Shown: positions 33,661 through 41,785, counted from the stretch's first letter. The stretch is 64,000 nt of DNA from Aneurinibacillus uraniidurans (GCF_028471905.1 NZ_CP116902.1:1028501-1092500), one strand, 5' to 3'. Notes: generated from the sequence alone by a model not told the origin. Program-made: numbers and translations.

Positions 33661-33861
33661 TTAGTCTTTCGAACGGGTTATTTTCCCGGTGAGGAGGACG
33701 TACCCGGCTCCAACTAAAGCGGCGACAGAGGAGGCACAGCCAAATCCGCAGGAGCCGCAGACACCACTGCATACACTGCCCGTACCGGCTGTCACCGCGG
33801 TGGTCATAGTAATGCCAGTGGCTCCTATTCCAGTAGTCCAATTTTTAAGGGAGGTACTCAT
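33661..33861 (-). CDS. Cys-rich small membrane protein
   Basis: A 66-residue protein with a glycine/threonine-rich N-half and a cysteine cluster, CSGVCGSCGFGC (about residues 31-42), next to a hydrophobic helix (SVAALVGAGYVLL) and a short basic tail. The four cysteines in C-x3-C-x2-C-x3-C spacing could bind a metal or cluster, or form disulfides. No family is recognised. It starts two bases after the stop of the polyferredoxin gene with GAAGGAG at the right distance, so it looks like a real third gene of that operon. Confidence 0.6.
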   Translation of the reverse strand: MSTSLKNWTTGIGATGITMTTAVTAGTGSVCSGVCGSCGFGCASSVAALVGAGYVLLTGKITRSKD

Positions 33862-33863
33862 GT

Positions 33864-34793
33864 CTAGGCTCCTTCCTTTAATGGATCTAGCTGTGGAGTC
33901 GCAGCGGGTGGTGTCGCTGACCAGCCGCGCTCACCTGTTCCATAGCGAATCGCTCCGGTTGGGCAGGCGGATGTACACTGGCGGCATGTGATACAGTTAT
34001 GGATCGAGTACGAGATTCCGTTCCGTTTGCCATCATTAAGTTTGAGTGCCCCCATTGGACATGTGTTAACGCAGCCTGCGCAAGAGATGCAGGCTGATTT
34101 TTTATATGTGAGCTTGTATGTGAACGGCAGACGAGCCCCGATGCTGTGGAGGAAGCTCTGGGCAGCGCCAACCGGACACATGAAATTGCAGTACCCACGT
34201 CCGCCTTTCGTAAACACGCCGAACAGACCGAGCCATAGTCCGGCTGTTAGAATTGTCGATGAGCCGAGCACGCCGATGTCTCCCCAGATTCCACCTGTAA
34301 TCATTCGTTCAAAAAAGCCATACGAACAATAAGCACAGTTCAGCGCACCTGTTACAACCGGGGCGATCACAAAACCGGCAAAGAAACCATAGCGTAGCGG
34401 TACTGGATTTACATAGCGTGTCCAGTCAATTTTCACTTTGTCTGGTACGAGGCGACTTATGTATTCACCGAGTGCGCCTGCTGTACAGAGGCGTCCGCAG
34501 AAGATGGGACCGACAAGCAGGGCAGAGACAACCAGAATCGTCAGGCTTAGTCCCCAGACTGACATGATATCGAATTTTCCTTTGGTAAATAGTTCTACGA
34601 TCGGGATACGAAAGCAGGTGGAATGAATATTCGGATCGGCTTTGTCTCCTAGCACCCAGGCAATCCCTTTATTAAATAAAGCAAATGGTGCGTAAAACAA
34701 AAGGCAGCCTAGGATGTACCAGGGGAGACGCTTCAGTAGGTACATTTTCTGTCGCTTGTGCACATTAATTTTTTTCGTTCTAGCAGTAGTCAC
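33864..34793 (-). CDS. NapH/NosR-like 4Fe-4S polyferredoxin membrane protein
   Basis: A 309-residue protein. About four transmembrane helices carry membrane-side cysteines (FCGRLCTAGALGE, NCAYCSYG, YCNFMCPVGAAQ). Two C-terminal 4Fe-4S ferredoxin motifs follow: CISCAGCVNTCP and CITCRQCTSACP. This is the NapH/CcoG/NosR-C family, which passes electrons from quinol to an extracytoplasmic acceptor. The GTG at 34793 is the likely start (GAGAGG upstream). The frame stays open to 34877, where it overlaps the previous gene. It sits between an exported protein and a Cys-rich miniprotein, pointing to a small membrane redox system with unknown substrate. Confidence 0.82.
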   Translation of the reverse strand: MTTARTKKINVHKRQKMYLLKRLPWYILGCLLFYAPFALFNKGIAWVLGDKADPNIHSTCFRIPIVELFTKGKFDIMSVWGLSLTILVVSALLVGPIFCGRLCTAGALGEYISRLVPDKVKIDWTRYVNPVPLRYGFFAGFVIAPVVTGALNCAYCSYGFFERMITGGIWGDIGVLGSSTILTAGLWLGLFGVFTKGGRGYCNFMCPVGAAQSFLHSIGARLPFTYKLTYKKSACISCAGCVNTCPMGALKLNDGKRNGISYSIHNCITCRQCTSACPTGAIRYGTGERGWSATPPAATPQLDPLKEGA

Positions 34794-34827
34794 TGTATTT
34801 TCATCCTCTCTTGTGGCTATCTTTTTA

Positions 34828-35379
34828 CTAGTGATTGTGTCCGTCTTTTGTTTCTGGTTTGGAAATCGGATGGGCATCTGGGATTTCGGAATTTACAATG
34901 TATACCGGAATGCTTGTGAGTTTGGTATGAGTATCCGACCGGTATACATCAATAGCAGCTTCTACCATTCGATAATGATCACGAGCATGAGATGGTAGGG
35001 TGATCAGAAGCTTGCAGGAGAATTTTGTTTTTGGAGCAAGTGGTTGTGTCAGTTGCCCGGTTGTTTTATCAAAGATGGACTCGCTGGCATTTAGTCTCGT
35101 TCCTTCCGGAAAACCGATGAGCCTAATTTGTAGAGGGATGGGCTGCGTACCAGTGTTATTGAATGATCCGGAAATTTGTACCTGATCCGGTTGGAGCAGC
35201 TGTTTTGGTAGTCCTTGACCGGCCACATCGAGCAGAACGGTTTGTTCGTGGCAGGAAGGGAGCGATAGGGTGAAGCTACCGCGTTCATTGGCACGAGCTT
35301 TCTGGTAAGAACCGGCCGATAAAGCAACGGTAAGGGCAAGAAGGAAAGCGCTGAGCGTAAGTAGTCGTTTTTTTAGCAT
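34828..35379 (-). CDS. Exported protein of unknown function
   Basis: A 183-residue protein with a signal peptide (MLKKRLLTLSAFLLALTVAL, cleavage likely near SYQKARA). The mature part is beta-rich, with features of an immunoglobulin-like fold (QVQISGSFNNTGTQPIPLQI, LITLPSHARDHYRMVEAAID). Two cysteines and a His-rich end (DGHNH) are present, the latter a possible metal site. The family is not recognised. GGAGGAATTCTC precedes the ATG. It is first in a three-gene set with the polyferredoxin and the Cys-rich small protein, so it may be the extracytoplasmic partner. Confidence 0.65.
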   Translation of the reverse strand: MLKKRLLTLSAFLLALTVALSAGSYQKARANERGSFTLSLPSCHEQTVLLDVAGQGLPKQLLQPDQVQISGSFNNTGTQPIPLQIRLIGFPEGTRLNASESIFDKTTGQLTQPLAPKTKFSCKLLITLPSHARDHYRMVEAAIDVYRSDTHTKLTSIPVYIVNSEIPDAHPISKPETKDGHNH

Positions 35380-35490
35380 GAGAATTCCTCCATTTGTTCA
35401 ATACGAGTACGCTCTATCCTATAAAGTAAATGTGTGAAATTAGTGAGGATATTAGGGGGGATTTGTGAGTATGTCGTATAATTTTGTACA

Positions 35491-35527
35491 AAAAAAGAAG
35501 CGCATCGATTTATTGCGCTTCTTTTTT
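35491..35527. terminator. Bidirectional terminator overlapping the end of folA
   Basis: GAAGCGCA (35497-35504) and TGCGCTTC (35514-35521), flanked by A's and T's. One arm lies within the last folA codons, and the stop codon lies in the loop. Confidence 0.85.
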
Positions 35528-36004
35528 ATATCGTTTAAATGAGGCGAATGTATACGAATGAGGATTTTTTTCATCGGGTGCATATGTATGGCTGGAGAGC
35601 TCTTGCCATTCTGCGCGATTCCAGTCTGGGAAGTGTACATCACCTGGAAATGTATGATGGATAAATGTGAGTTCGAGTTTGTCAGTATATGGCCAGAACA
35701 GATCAATAATCTCGGCACCACCGATAATATCCACATCTTGTCCGGAAAACTTCGTAAGGACACTGTCTACATCATGGAGAACGGTGCAGCCAGGTGCTTC
35801 GTAATCGGTACGGCGGGTAAGGACGACATTCGTGCGGCCGGGCAGAGGTTTTCCGATGGATTCATATGTTTTGCGACCCATGACAATGACATGACCCATC
35901 GTTACCTGTTTAAAGTGTGCCAGGTCAGCAGGCATATGCCATGGGAGTTGATTTTGATAGCCGATGACCTGATTTTCGTCCATGGCCGCGACAATTGTAA
36001 TCAT
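35510..36004 (-). CDS. folA: Dihydrofolate reductase
   Basis: A 164-residue enzyme that reduces dihydrofolate to tetrahydrofolate with NADPH. It shows IVAAMDENQVIGYQNQLPWH (including the conserved Trp), the substrate-binding aspartate region MPADLAHFKQVT, VIVMGRKTYESIG, and the NADPH loop DIIGGAEI. The length is normal. AGGGGGATTTTAC precedes the start. It is not accompanied by thyA, which often lies next to folA. The last codons form one arm of the terminator. Confidence 0.95.
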   Translation of the reverse strand: MITIVAAMDENQVIGYQNQLPWHMPADLAHFKQVTMGHVIVMGRKTYESIGKPLPGRTNVVLTRRTDYEAPGCTVLHDVDSVLTKFSGQDVDIIGGAEIIDLFWPYTDKLELTFIHHTFPGDVHFPDWNRAEWQELSSHTYAPDEKNPHSYTFASFKRYKKEAQ

Positions 36005-36110
36005 GTAAAATCCCCCTTCTGCTTGTATCTTTCCACTATACCATGGGCATTATTATATGGTACGATGGATGCGGGTTTTAGAGTGATGGAAGGTAAGGGG
36101 GATTTTACCA

Positions 36111-36629
36111 ATGATGAGTGAAAAATTAGAAGCAGCATTAAATGAACAAATTAATTTTGAATTTTATTCATCTAATACGTACTTAGCGATGGCAGCATAC
36201 TGCGCATCAGAAGATCTGGACGGATTTGCGAATTTCTTTACGGTGCAGGCGCAGGAAGAGAATTTCCATGCGATGAAGTTTTTTCATTTTATGAATGCGA
36301 AGGGGAACCGGGTGCTAATTGATAAGCTTCCAGCACCGCGCAATGAATTTACATCAGTCAAGGATGTTTTTGAGGAAGCATACAAGCATGAACAGGAAGT
36401 AACGAAGCGTATTTATAACCTGGCAGATGTTGCCCTGCAAGAACGAGAACATGCAACGATGAGCTTTCTGAAATGGTTCATTGATGAACAGATTGAAGAA
36501 GAGGCCACATTTAGCAGCATCGTCAAAAAGCTTGAACGCATCGGAGAAGATGGCAATGCGTTGTATATGTTAGATGACGAACTGGGTAAACGGACATTTG
36601 TAGTGGAAGATGCTTCTGTATTAAAATAA
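36111..36629 (+). CDS. Ferritin
   Basis: A 172-residue non-haem ferritin (FtnA type) that oxidises and stores iron. The ferroxidase ligands are visible: E in QINFEFYSSNTYLAM, the EEnFHAM motif (QAQEENFHAMKFF), and the later EQEVTKRI and DEQIEEEATF. No haem-binding Met of bacterioferritin is apparent. Two ATGs are adjacent (36111 and 36114), preceded by AAGGTAAGGGGG. It is a single-gene unit followed by the 6S RNA gene. Confidence 0.92.
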   Translation: MMSEKLEAALNEQINFEFYSSNTYLAMAAYCASEDLDGFANFFTVQAQEENFHAMKFFHFMNAKGNRVLIDKLPAPRNEFTSVKDVFEEAYKHEQEVTKRIYNLADVALQEREHATMSFLKWFIDEQIEEEATFSSIVKKLERIGEDGNALYMLDDELGKRTFVVEDASVLK

Positions 36630-36659
36630 CACCAAATGATACACGCTGTGTGTCAGTAC

Positions 36660-36688
36660 TTGCATTTTACTTGATAGCGTGATAGGAT
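36660..36688 (+). promoter_or_regulatory. Promoter of the 6S RNA gene
   Basis: TTGCAT (36660-36665) and TAGGAT (36683-36688), 17 bases apart, predict a start near 36695, just before the folded RNA. Confidence 0.5.
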
Positions 36689-36694
36689 ATAGCT

Positions 36695-36931
36695 ACGAAT
36701 AAGATATGAATTGCCTGCGATGTACGATCATTTTTTATGTTTCGAACCTTACTATTTATTAGGGAGTTCAACATAACGCGGTAGACGCTATGCTCACATA
36801 GATGAGACAGCGGAAGCGGCGCTGCGGACACCCACCTGCGAGAGCGGGTTATGAAACATGAGGGTGAAACGGCATAGGCGGGGTTACATAGGACACAGAC
36901 GCCTTTCGCTTTAGCGAAAGGCGTTTTTTGC
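36695..36931 (+). ncRNA. ssrS: 6S RNA, Firmicutes type
   Basis: The stretch has the pattern of 6S RNA, which binds sigma-A polymerase through a long hairpin with a central bubble. GCCT (36713) pairs with AGGC (36875). ATGTTTC (36737-36743) pairs perfectly with GAAACAT. TTCGAACCTTA and TTAGGGAGTTCAACA flank the 5' side of the bubble, as I recall for other Bacillales 6S RNAs. A strong terminator ends it (36899-36929), and a sigma-A-like promoter precedes it. The exact ends are estimated. Confidence 0.7.
36899..36931 (+). terminator. Terminator of the 6S RNA gene
   Basis: ACGCCTTTCGCT and AGCGAAAGGCGT form a perfect stem with a two-base loop, followed by TTTTT. Confidence 0.9.
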
Positions 36932-36972
36932 GTAAAATTAGACAACTGCTATCCTCATAATCGTTCTGCATT

Positions 36973-37497
36973 TTATGGGGTTACCAGTGTGCGAATCACC
37001 GTTTCTAATTCTTTCGGAGGGAGAACGCCTGTCTCGATCCGAGTGATTTTTCCGTGCTCATCAATAAAGACGTTCGTCGGGTAGCCCTGAACGTGATATA
37101 GCTCTGTTACATCCCCTTTCTCATCAAAAACAACCGGATATGGTACCCCGAAAAAATCCGCAAAGGTGCGTGCATTTTGTTTTTTATCATTTAGTGTTAC
37201 GTTGACTGCTACGATTTCAAACTTTCCTTGATATGCTTTGTACAGCCTGATTAGCTGCGGAGTTTCAATATGGCATGGACCGCACCAGGACGTCCAGAAC
37301 GAGAGTAAGACCGGCTTTTTAATAGAAGAAAGGCGTAGTGCGTGTCCGGACGCATCCATCAGGGTGAAATCTGGTGCGTAATATCCGACGGCGGCGCGAA
37401 ATTCTTTTTGAGGAGAACGGAGCGTTTTCTGTTGGGTGTACAGTGTGTAGCTAAGAAGGGCGAGAATAACAGTGAGAGCTACCAGCGCTTTTTTCAT
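36973..37497 (-). CDS. ResA/TlpA-like thiol-disulfide oxidoreductase
   Basis: A 174-residue membrane-anchored thioredoxin-fold protein acting outside the cell membrane. An uncleaved N-terminal anchor (residues 1-20) is followed by the TlpA family start APDFTLMDASG, the active site SFWTSWCGPCHIETP, and the cis-proline loop VQGYPTNVFIDEHG. Such proteins reduce apocytochrome c or other exported thiols (ResA, StoA). No cytochrome maturation genes adjoin it, so the client is unknown. Confidence 0.88.
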   Translation of the reverse strand: MKKALVALTVILALLSYTLYTQQKTLRSPQKEFRAAVGYYAPDFTLMDASGHALRLSSIKKPVLLSFWTSWCGPCHIETPQLIRLYKAYQGKFEIVAVNVTLNDKKQNARTFADFFGVPYPVVFDEKGDVTELYHVQGYPTNVFIDEHGKITRIETGVLPPKELETVIRTLVTP

Positions 37498-37554
37498 AAA
37501 CGGTTCACCTGCTTTTAGTTAAGATACATAATGGTTTCGCTATTGTATGGATGA

Positions 37555-38310
37555 TTACCTTTTTGGTTTGCGGCGTTTCTCTCCGTGCAGCAGTCGATGG
37601 GCAAGAGCGGGCTGTGATGTAATGATGCCGTCTGTTCCAAGCTCGATCATTCGTTTGATTTCCGGTAAGGTATTAACTTGATATGGGACGATTTTAATGC
37701 TGTATTCTCGGCAGGCATCTACAAATGGTGCAGTTACTTCGTGGACAGGGGGATGGAGGTAGGTGCAGTTGTATTCGCGGGCGTAGTGCCATGCTTTGCG
37801 TAAATGGCCAAAATATAAAAAAGCGGTTTCCACGCCACAATTTATTTGTTGAAGCGATTCAAGACTGAGTGGATTAAATGTCGAAATGACAGTTTTGTCC
37901 TGGAGGTTGTGTCGTGTAATCGCTTCACTGACTTTTTGTTCGATGCCGTTGGAAAAGGAGAAGAAATTTTTTAGTTCAATATTGAGCATGATCGGCTTTG
38001 TAGCGGCGCGGGCCAGTACATCATCAAGAGTCGGGATGCTTAGCCCGGAAAAACGGGAGTCAAACCAGCTCCCGGCATCGAAGCGGCGGAGCTCAGCCAA
38101 GGTGTAATCGCGAATATGTCCAGGTTTCCCAAAAATACGCTTAAGGGACCAGTCATGAAAAACAACGAGCTTATTGTCGCGGGTTAGCTGTACATCGAGT
38201 TCAATGCCAGTAGCTCCCTGTCGAAGGGCGGCGGCAAAAGCTGGCATCGTATTCTCTGGGTGGGTAGCCGATGCACCACGGTGGGCATAAATCAAGAAAA
38301 AATCCTTCAT
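37555..38310 (-). CDS. Glycerophosphodiester phosphodiesterase
   Basis: A 251-residue TIM-barrel enzyme (UgpQ/GlpQ family) that splits glycerophosphodiesters to glycerol 3-phosphate and an alcohol. It has the catalytic motifs AHRGASATHPENTMPAF (HR and EN) and GIELDVQLTRDNKLVVFHDW (ExD and H). No signal peptide is present, so it is cytosolic (UgpQ-like). I take the ATG at 38310 because it begins at the family start; the frame is open 17 codons further up. Confidence 0.92.
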   Translation of the reverse strand: MKDFFLIYAHRGASATHPENTMPAFAAALRQGATGIELDVQLTRDNKLVVFHDWSLKRIFGKPGHIRDYTLAELRRFDAGSWFDSRFSGLSIPTLDDVLARAATKPIMLNIELKNFFSFSNGIEQKVSEAITRHNLQDKTVISTFNPLSLESLQQINCGVETAFLYFGHLRKAWHYAREYNCTYLHPPVHEVTAPFVDACREYSIKIVPYQVNTLPEIKRMIELGTDGIITSQPALAHRLLHGEKRRKPKR

Positions 38311-38425
38311 ACGGCAGCCTCGCTTCTGTAAATAGAATTGGTATAAGGTATGCGGATGCACATCGGAAAATGTACGAATGAAAGCAGGACAGTTATACTA
38401 AAAAGAAAGAGAATGGAGGGATAGT

Positions 38426-39154
38426 GTGGGTGGTGAGTGGTTTGTACAATCATTTCAGGAAGATTACTCGACGCTGTACCGGCATCGAGATGAACAGTCT
38501 GCGCGTCAGGAGGTAGAAAGTTTGCTGCGGTTGCTGCCGCTGCCGAAGACTGGTCGGGTGCTTGACTTCTGCTGTGGAGATGGACGACATTCACGTGCGC
38601 TAGCGCAGCACGGGTATGAAGTTGTTGGGTTCGATCTATCTGCATACTTGCTTTCGGAAGCTCGGTGTAAGACGAAAAAGGAGAATGTAACGTATTATCA
38701 ATATGATATGCGTGAGGTGCCGTTCAATGAGGAGTTTGATGTTTTATTCAATCTCTTTACGAGTTTCGGCTACTTTGCAGATGATGCGGAAAATGAGAAG
38801 GTAATTAAGCGTATGGCGCAAGCGCTGAAACCGGAGGGCAAGCTTGTTATTGATTATTTAAATCCCGAGTATGTGCGTGCTCATCTGGTGCCGGAGTCGG
38901 TGCGGGATGTAGACGGTAAGCATATTATAGAGCGGCGTACGATTGAGGATGGATTTGTTGTAAAACAAATTATCATTACCGAGCAGGAAGAAGAGCGGAC
39001 TTTTTGGGAGCGGGTACGACTGTACAGCGCAGATGAGATGGAAACGATGCTTGATCGGGCTGGGATTAAGCTGCTTGATGTATACGGGGACTATACATTG
39101 GCTCCTTATGGCCCAGAGATGAAACGGATGATTTTATTCGGTCAGAAAAAATAA
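38426..39154 (+). CDS. Class I SAM-dependent methyltransferase
   Basis: A 242-residue methyltransferase. Motif I is RVLDFCCGDGRHSRALAQHG (residues about 43-62), with VVGFDLSAYLL as motif II and FDVLFNLFTSFGYF as motif IV. The C-terminal half has the beta-rich extension seen in small-molecule methyltransferases. The substrate is unknown. The GTG start at 38426 follows GGAGGG. It is a single-gene unit with a terminator after it. Confidence 0.82.
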   Translation: MGGEWFVQSFQEDYSTLYRHRDEQSARQEVESLLRLLPLPKTGRVLDFCCGDGRHSRALAQHGYEVVGFDLSAYLLSEARCKTKKENVTYYQYDMREVPFNEEFDVLFNLFTSFGYFADDAENEKVIKRMAQALKPEGKLVIDYLNPEYVRAHLVPESVRDVDGKHIIERRTIEDGFVVKQIIITEQEEERTFWERVRLYSADEMETMLDRAGIKLLDVYGDYTLAPYGPEMKRMILFGQKK

Positions 39155-39166
39155 AATAAAATGATG

Positions 39167-39198
39167 AAAAAGACGGTTTTTAGAGAAAATCGTCTTTT
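39167..39198 (+). terminator. Terminator after the methyltransferase gene
   Basis: AAAAGACG and CGTCTTTT arms with partial inner pairing, followed by more T's. Confidence 0.7.
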
Positions 39199-39217
39199 TT
39201 CTTTGTTCTCTCTGCGT

Positions 39218-39239
39218 TATAATGTTAGAAAATATAACA
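39218..39239 (+). promoter_or_regulatory. -10 box with overlapping TnrA/GlnR operator
   Basis: TATAAT (39218-39223) runs into TGTTAGAAAATATAACA (39223-39239), an exact match to the Bacillus TnrA/GlnR consensus TGTNAN7TNACA. The position over the -10 and start region fits repression by GlnR in nitrogen excess. The downstream operon encodes an ammonium transporter, so the site makes biological sense. Confidence 0.8.
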
Positions 39240-39260
39240 CTAAAAGACAGGTGATCTAAC

Positions 39261-39665
39261 ATGATAGTGAGTGTTGAGGGAACGGGACAGCAGTATGAGG
39301 TGGTGAATGCTGAAGAACTTGCGAACTATTTGTGTGAGATCAAGGCGAAACGGTTATCTTATATTGCAGAGCTGCATGGCCGGATCGAAAGATATGAGAA
39401 GCGACGGGCGCAGCAGCAGGCGGCGTATCACAAGATGTCTTCGATTCGCAAGCTATTTAGCGGCAAGGCACCGGATCATCACCTGGCTGTAGAATATATG
39501 GTGTATGTCAGACAGCCGATGCAAGAGATTGCTCAGCTAACAGGCGGGAACAATGTTATTGAAGAGATTCTTGTGGTGCTTAGTGGTGGAGCAGACACTG
39601 TATGTGTACCAGTCTGGCTGTCGCAAGAAATTTTAAATCGTATGGGGCGGGAGCGGCTATGGTAG
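39261..39665 (+). CDS. Charged protein coupled to the ammonium transporter
   Basis: A 134-residue soluble protein. Residues about 15-55 are a charged helical, coiled-coil-like stretch (AEELANYLCEIKAKRLSYIA). The C-terminal part ends IEEILVVLSGGADTVCVPVW. I do not recognise the family; it is not a PII protein (no TVGG-type T-loop). The gene is first behind a TnrA/GlnR box, and its stop lies seven bases inside the ammonium transporter gene, so the two are coupled. That position is normally held by glnK, on the other side of amtB. A partner or regulator of the transporter is a fair guess. Confidence 0.65.
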   Translation: MIVSVEGTGQQYEVVNAEELANYLCEIKAKRLSYIAELHGRIERYEKRRAQQQAAYHKMSSIRKLFSGKAPDHHLAVEYMVYVRQPMQEIAQLTGGNNVIEEILVVLSGGADTVCVPVWLSQEILNRMGRERLW

Positions 39666-40927
39666 GACTCAAACAGTTTACTGCTCTTAGTACGGGCGTA
39701 GATACAATCTGGATTGTGTTAACAGCGGCGATGATTATTTTGATGGAGGGTGGCTTTGCGTTACTGGAAGCAGGGTTTGTCCGACGGAAAAATTCTGTCA
39801 GTATTATTATGAAAGTATTTGTTGATATTGCATTCGGCACGCTTTGTTTTTATGCGATTGGTTTTGCGTTCATGTACGGGAAAGACTGGTCGTCGTTTAT
39901 TGGTACAACTGGATTTGGAATGAAAGGGGACTTGTCTCATCTCACATTCCCATTTAGCAAAGAGACATTTTTTATGTTTCAGGCCGCATTTGTCATTGCA
40001 GTTATTTCGATTGTATCCGGTGCTGTGGCTGAAAGGATGCAGTTTCGGGCTTATGTGCTGTATGCGGTTGTGATGACGACCGTCATCTATCCGATCTCTG
40101 GACACTGGGTGTGGGGTGGTGGTTGGCTTGGGCGGATGGGAATGCTTGATTTTGCTGGTTCGGCTGTTATTCATGCGATGGGGGGATTCAGCGCATTGGC
40201 AGCGGCGCAAATGATAGGACCGCGCCTCGATAAGTATAAAGGCAGCGAGACGCATGTTATTATACCAAGTAACATTCCGCTTGCCTCTGTCGGAGCTTTC
40301 TTGCTCTGGTTTGGCTGGTTCGGATTTAATGCTGGCTCGACCTTGAGTGCCTCAGATGTACGGATTGGACATATTGCGATGGTTACGATGCTGGCTGCTT
40401 CTGCTGGCGGTGCGGTAACGCTTTTGTATACGATGTTTCGCTATGGGCGTGCGGATGCGCCGTCTGTTATTAATGGATCGCTTGCCGGACTTGTTGGCAT
40501 TACAGCGGGATGTGCGTTTGTAAGTGCAGATGCAGCGATTCTGATTGGTGCTGTGTGCGGACTTGCGATGCTTGCTGCTACGTATTTGCTTGATATATGG
40601 AAGATTGATGATCCGGTTGGCGCATTTCCTGTACACGGGGTATCTGGTATTCTCGGTACGTTGGCAGTCGGCTTGTTCGCAACCGATAAGGGGGTGCTAT
40701 ACGGGGGAGGCTGGTCGCTTCTCGGGGTGCAGGCACTTGGACTGCTTGTCATTTGTGTATGGGGATATGCTATGACATGGATAGCCCTTAAAGGGATTAG
40801 CTGGCTCGTACCGCTTCGGGTAACGGAGGAAGAGGAGCGGATTGGACTGGATATTTCCGCACATGGTACGATGGCGGTGAATGACAAGGATACGTTAGCG
40901 CTTGGAGAGAGGTTTAGAAGTAGATAA
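39659..40927 (+). CDS. amtB: Ammonium transporter (Amt/NrgA)
   Basis: A 422-residue Amt family channel with 11 predicted helices. Family marks are the pore twin histidines in SAVIHAMGGFSALAAA and FPVHGVSGILGTLA, the phenylalanine-gate region, and the ammonium-recruiting segment WGGGWLGRMGMLDFAGS. The N-terminus begins directly with the first helix (IWIVLTAAMIILMEGGFALLEAG). It is translated from an ATG at 39659 overlapping the previous gene by seven bases. No glnK follows. Expression under nitrogen limitation is expected from the upstream TnrA/GlnR box. Confidence 0.94.
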   Translation: MVGLKQFTALSTGVDTIWIVLTAAMIILMEGGFALLEAGFVRRKNSVSIIMKVFVDIAFGTLCFYAIGFAFMYGKDWSSFIGTTGFGMKGDLSHLTFPFSKETFFMFQAAFVIAVISIVSGAVAERMQFRAYVLYAVVMTTVIYPISGHWVWGGGWLGRMGMLDFAGSAVIHAMGGFSALAAAQMIGPRLDKYKGSETHVIIPSNIPLASVGAFLLWFGWFGFNAGSTLSASDVRIGHIAMVTMLAASAGGAVTLLYTMFRYGRADAPSVINGSLAGLVGITAGCAFVSADAAILIGAVCGLAMLAATYLLDIWKIDDPVGAFPVHGVSGILGTLAVGLFATDKGVLYGGGWSLLGVQALGLLVICVWGYAMTWIALKGISWLVPLRVTEEEERIGLDISAHGTMAVNDKDTLALGERFRSR

Positions 40928-40965
40928 AATAGTGTAGGATATAAAGGAAGGTTCTTCCCTTTTCT

Positions 40966-40993
40966 TTGTATCGTACGTTATTAGTGGTACAAT
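40966..40993 (+). promoter_or_regulatory. Promoter of the HxlR-type gene
   Basis: TTGTAT (40966-40971) and TACAAT (40988-40993), spaced 16 bases, end 22 bases before the start codon. Confidence 0.5.
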
Positions 40994-41015
40994 AAAAAGA
41001 GGGAGGTGTATTGTT

Positions 41016-41324
41016 GTGGATTACAGCAAAATGTGCCCGAAGTATGAGTCGGCGATTGAGATATTAGGAAAAAAATGGTCAGGCCTGATTATTCGTGTCC
41101 TGTTAGGGGGACCGCGAAGATTCAAGGATATTAAAGCGCAAATTCCGGAGATGAGCGATCGCATGCTGACTGAACGCATCCGTGAATTTGAAGAAGTCGG
41201 GATTATGGTACGTAAAGTGTATCCGGAAACTCCGGTACGCATTGAATATGAATTAACCGAGAAAGGTCGTGACCTGGAAGGGGTAATTGGAGCAATTCAA
41301 GAATGGGGCGAGAAATGGATGTAA
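41016..41324 (+). CDS. HxlR-family winged-helix regulator
   Basis: A 102-residue winged-helix regulator. The family start CPKYESAIEILGKKWSGLII (with the conserved N-terminal cysteine, often a redox or electrophile sensor), RRFKDIKAQIPEMSDRMLTE and the wing YELTEKGRDLEGV are all present. HxlR relatives in Bacillus (HxlR, HypR, YodB) respond to aldehydes or quinones. The target is not obvious here; it is a lone gene followed by a terminator. The GTG start follows GGGAGGTG; TTG codons upstream are alternatives. Confidence 0.88.
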   Translation: MDYSKMCPKYESAIEILGKKWSGLIIRVLLGGPRRFKDIKAQIPEMSDRMLTERIREFEEVGIMVRKVYPETPVRIEYELTEKGRDLEGVIGAIQEWGEKWM

Positions 41325-41330
41325 TAACAG

Positions 41331-41365
41331 AAAGCCAGACCTTTACGGTCCGGCTTATTTTGTAT
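41331..41365 (+). terminator. Terminator after the HxlR-type gene
   Basis: AAGCCAGACC and GGTCCGGCTT (one mismatch) around a four-base loop, followed by ATTTTG. Confidence 0.75.
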
Positions 41366-41384
41366 CCATGTAATATGTGGTTGG

Positions 41385-41585
41385 TTATGCGCGACCGCCG
41401 AGCTGTTGTTCAGCCATTTGTACAAGGCGTTTCGTAATCTCGCCACCTACAGAACCGTTTTGGCGAGAAGTTGTGTCCGGCCCGAGGTTTACACCGAATT
41501 CAGAAGCAATCTCGTACTTCATTTGATCTAGAGCGTTTGCAGCCTGTGGTACGACAAGATTGTTTGTGTTCGAATTTTGAGCCAT
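41385..41585 (-). CDS. Alpha/beta-type small acid-soluble spore protein
   Basis: A 66-residue DNA-binding spore protein. It has the family's two conserved blocks: the germination-protease site region [18 protein letters not shown] and the DNA-binding [20 protein letters not shown]. These proteins coat forespore DNA and shield it from UV and heat. GGAGATGAACAAC lies before the ATG at 41585. It is transcribed alone. Sigma-G control is expected from the family. Confidence 0.95.
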   Translation of the reverse strand: MAQNSNTNNLVVPQAANALDQMKYEIASEFGVNLGPDTTSRQNGSVGGEITKRLVQMAEQQLGGRA

Positions 41586-41785
41586 GTTGTTCATCTCCTT
41601 ACGAGAATGTGTTAGATTCAAGGATGTTGTGTCCTTGTACGTATATTGTCACAACTTAGATGTATGTTTACGCGTGGTAATGTTTGGAATATTGTCACAA
41701 GGGAAAACAGAACATCCGACGCTAGGATTGCGGCTTGAAGTTTGGTACGATGAGAACAAGAAATTAGTTTGGAAGGGAAGATTTT

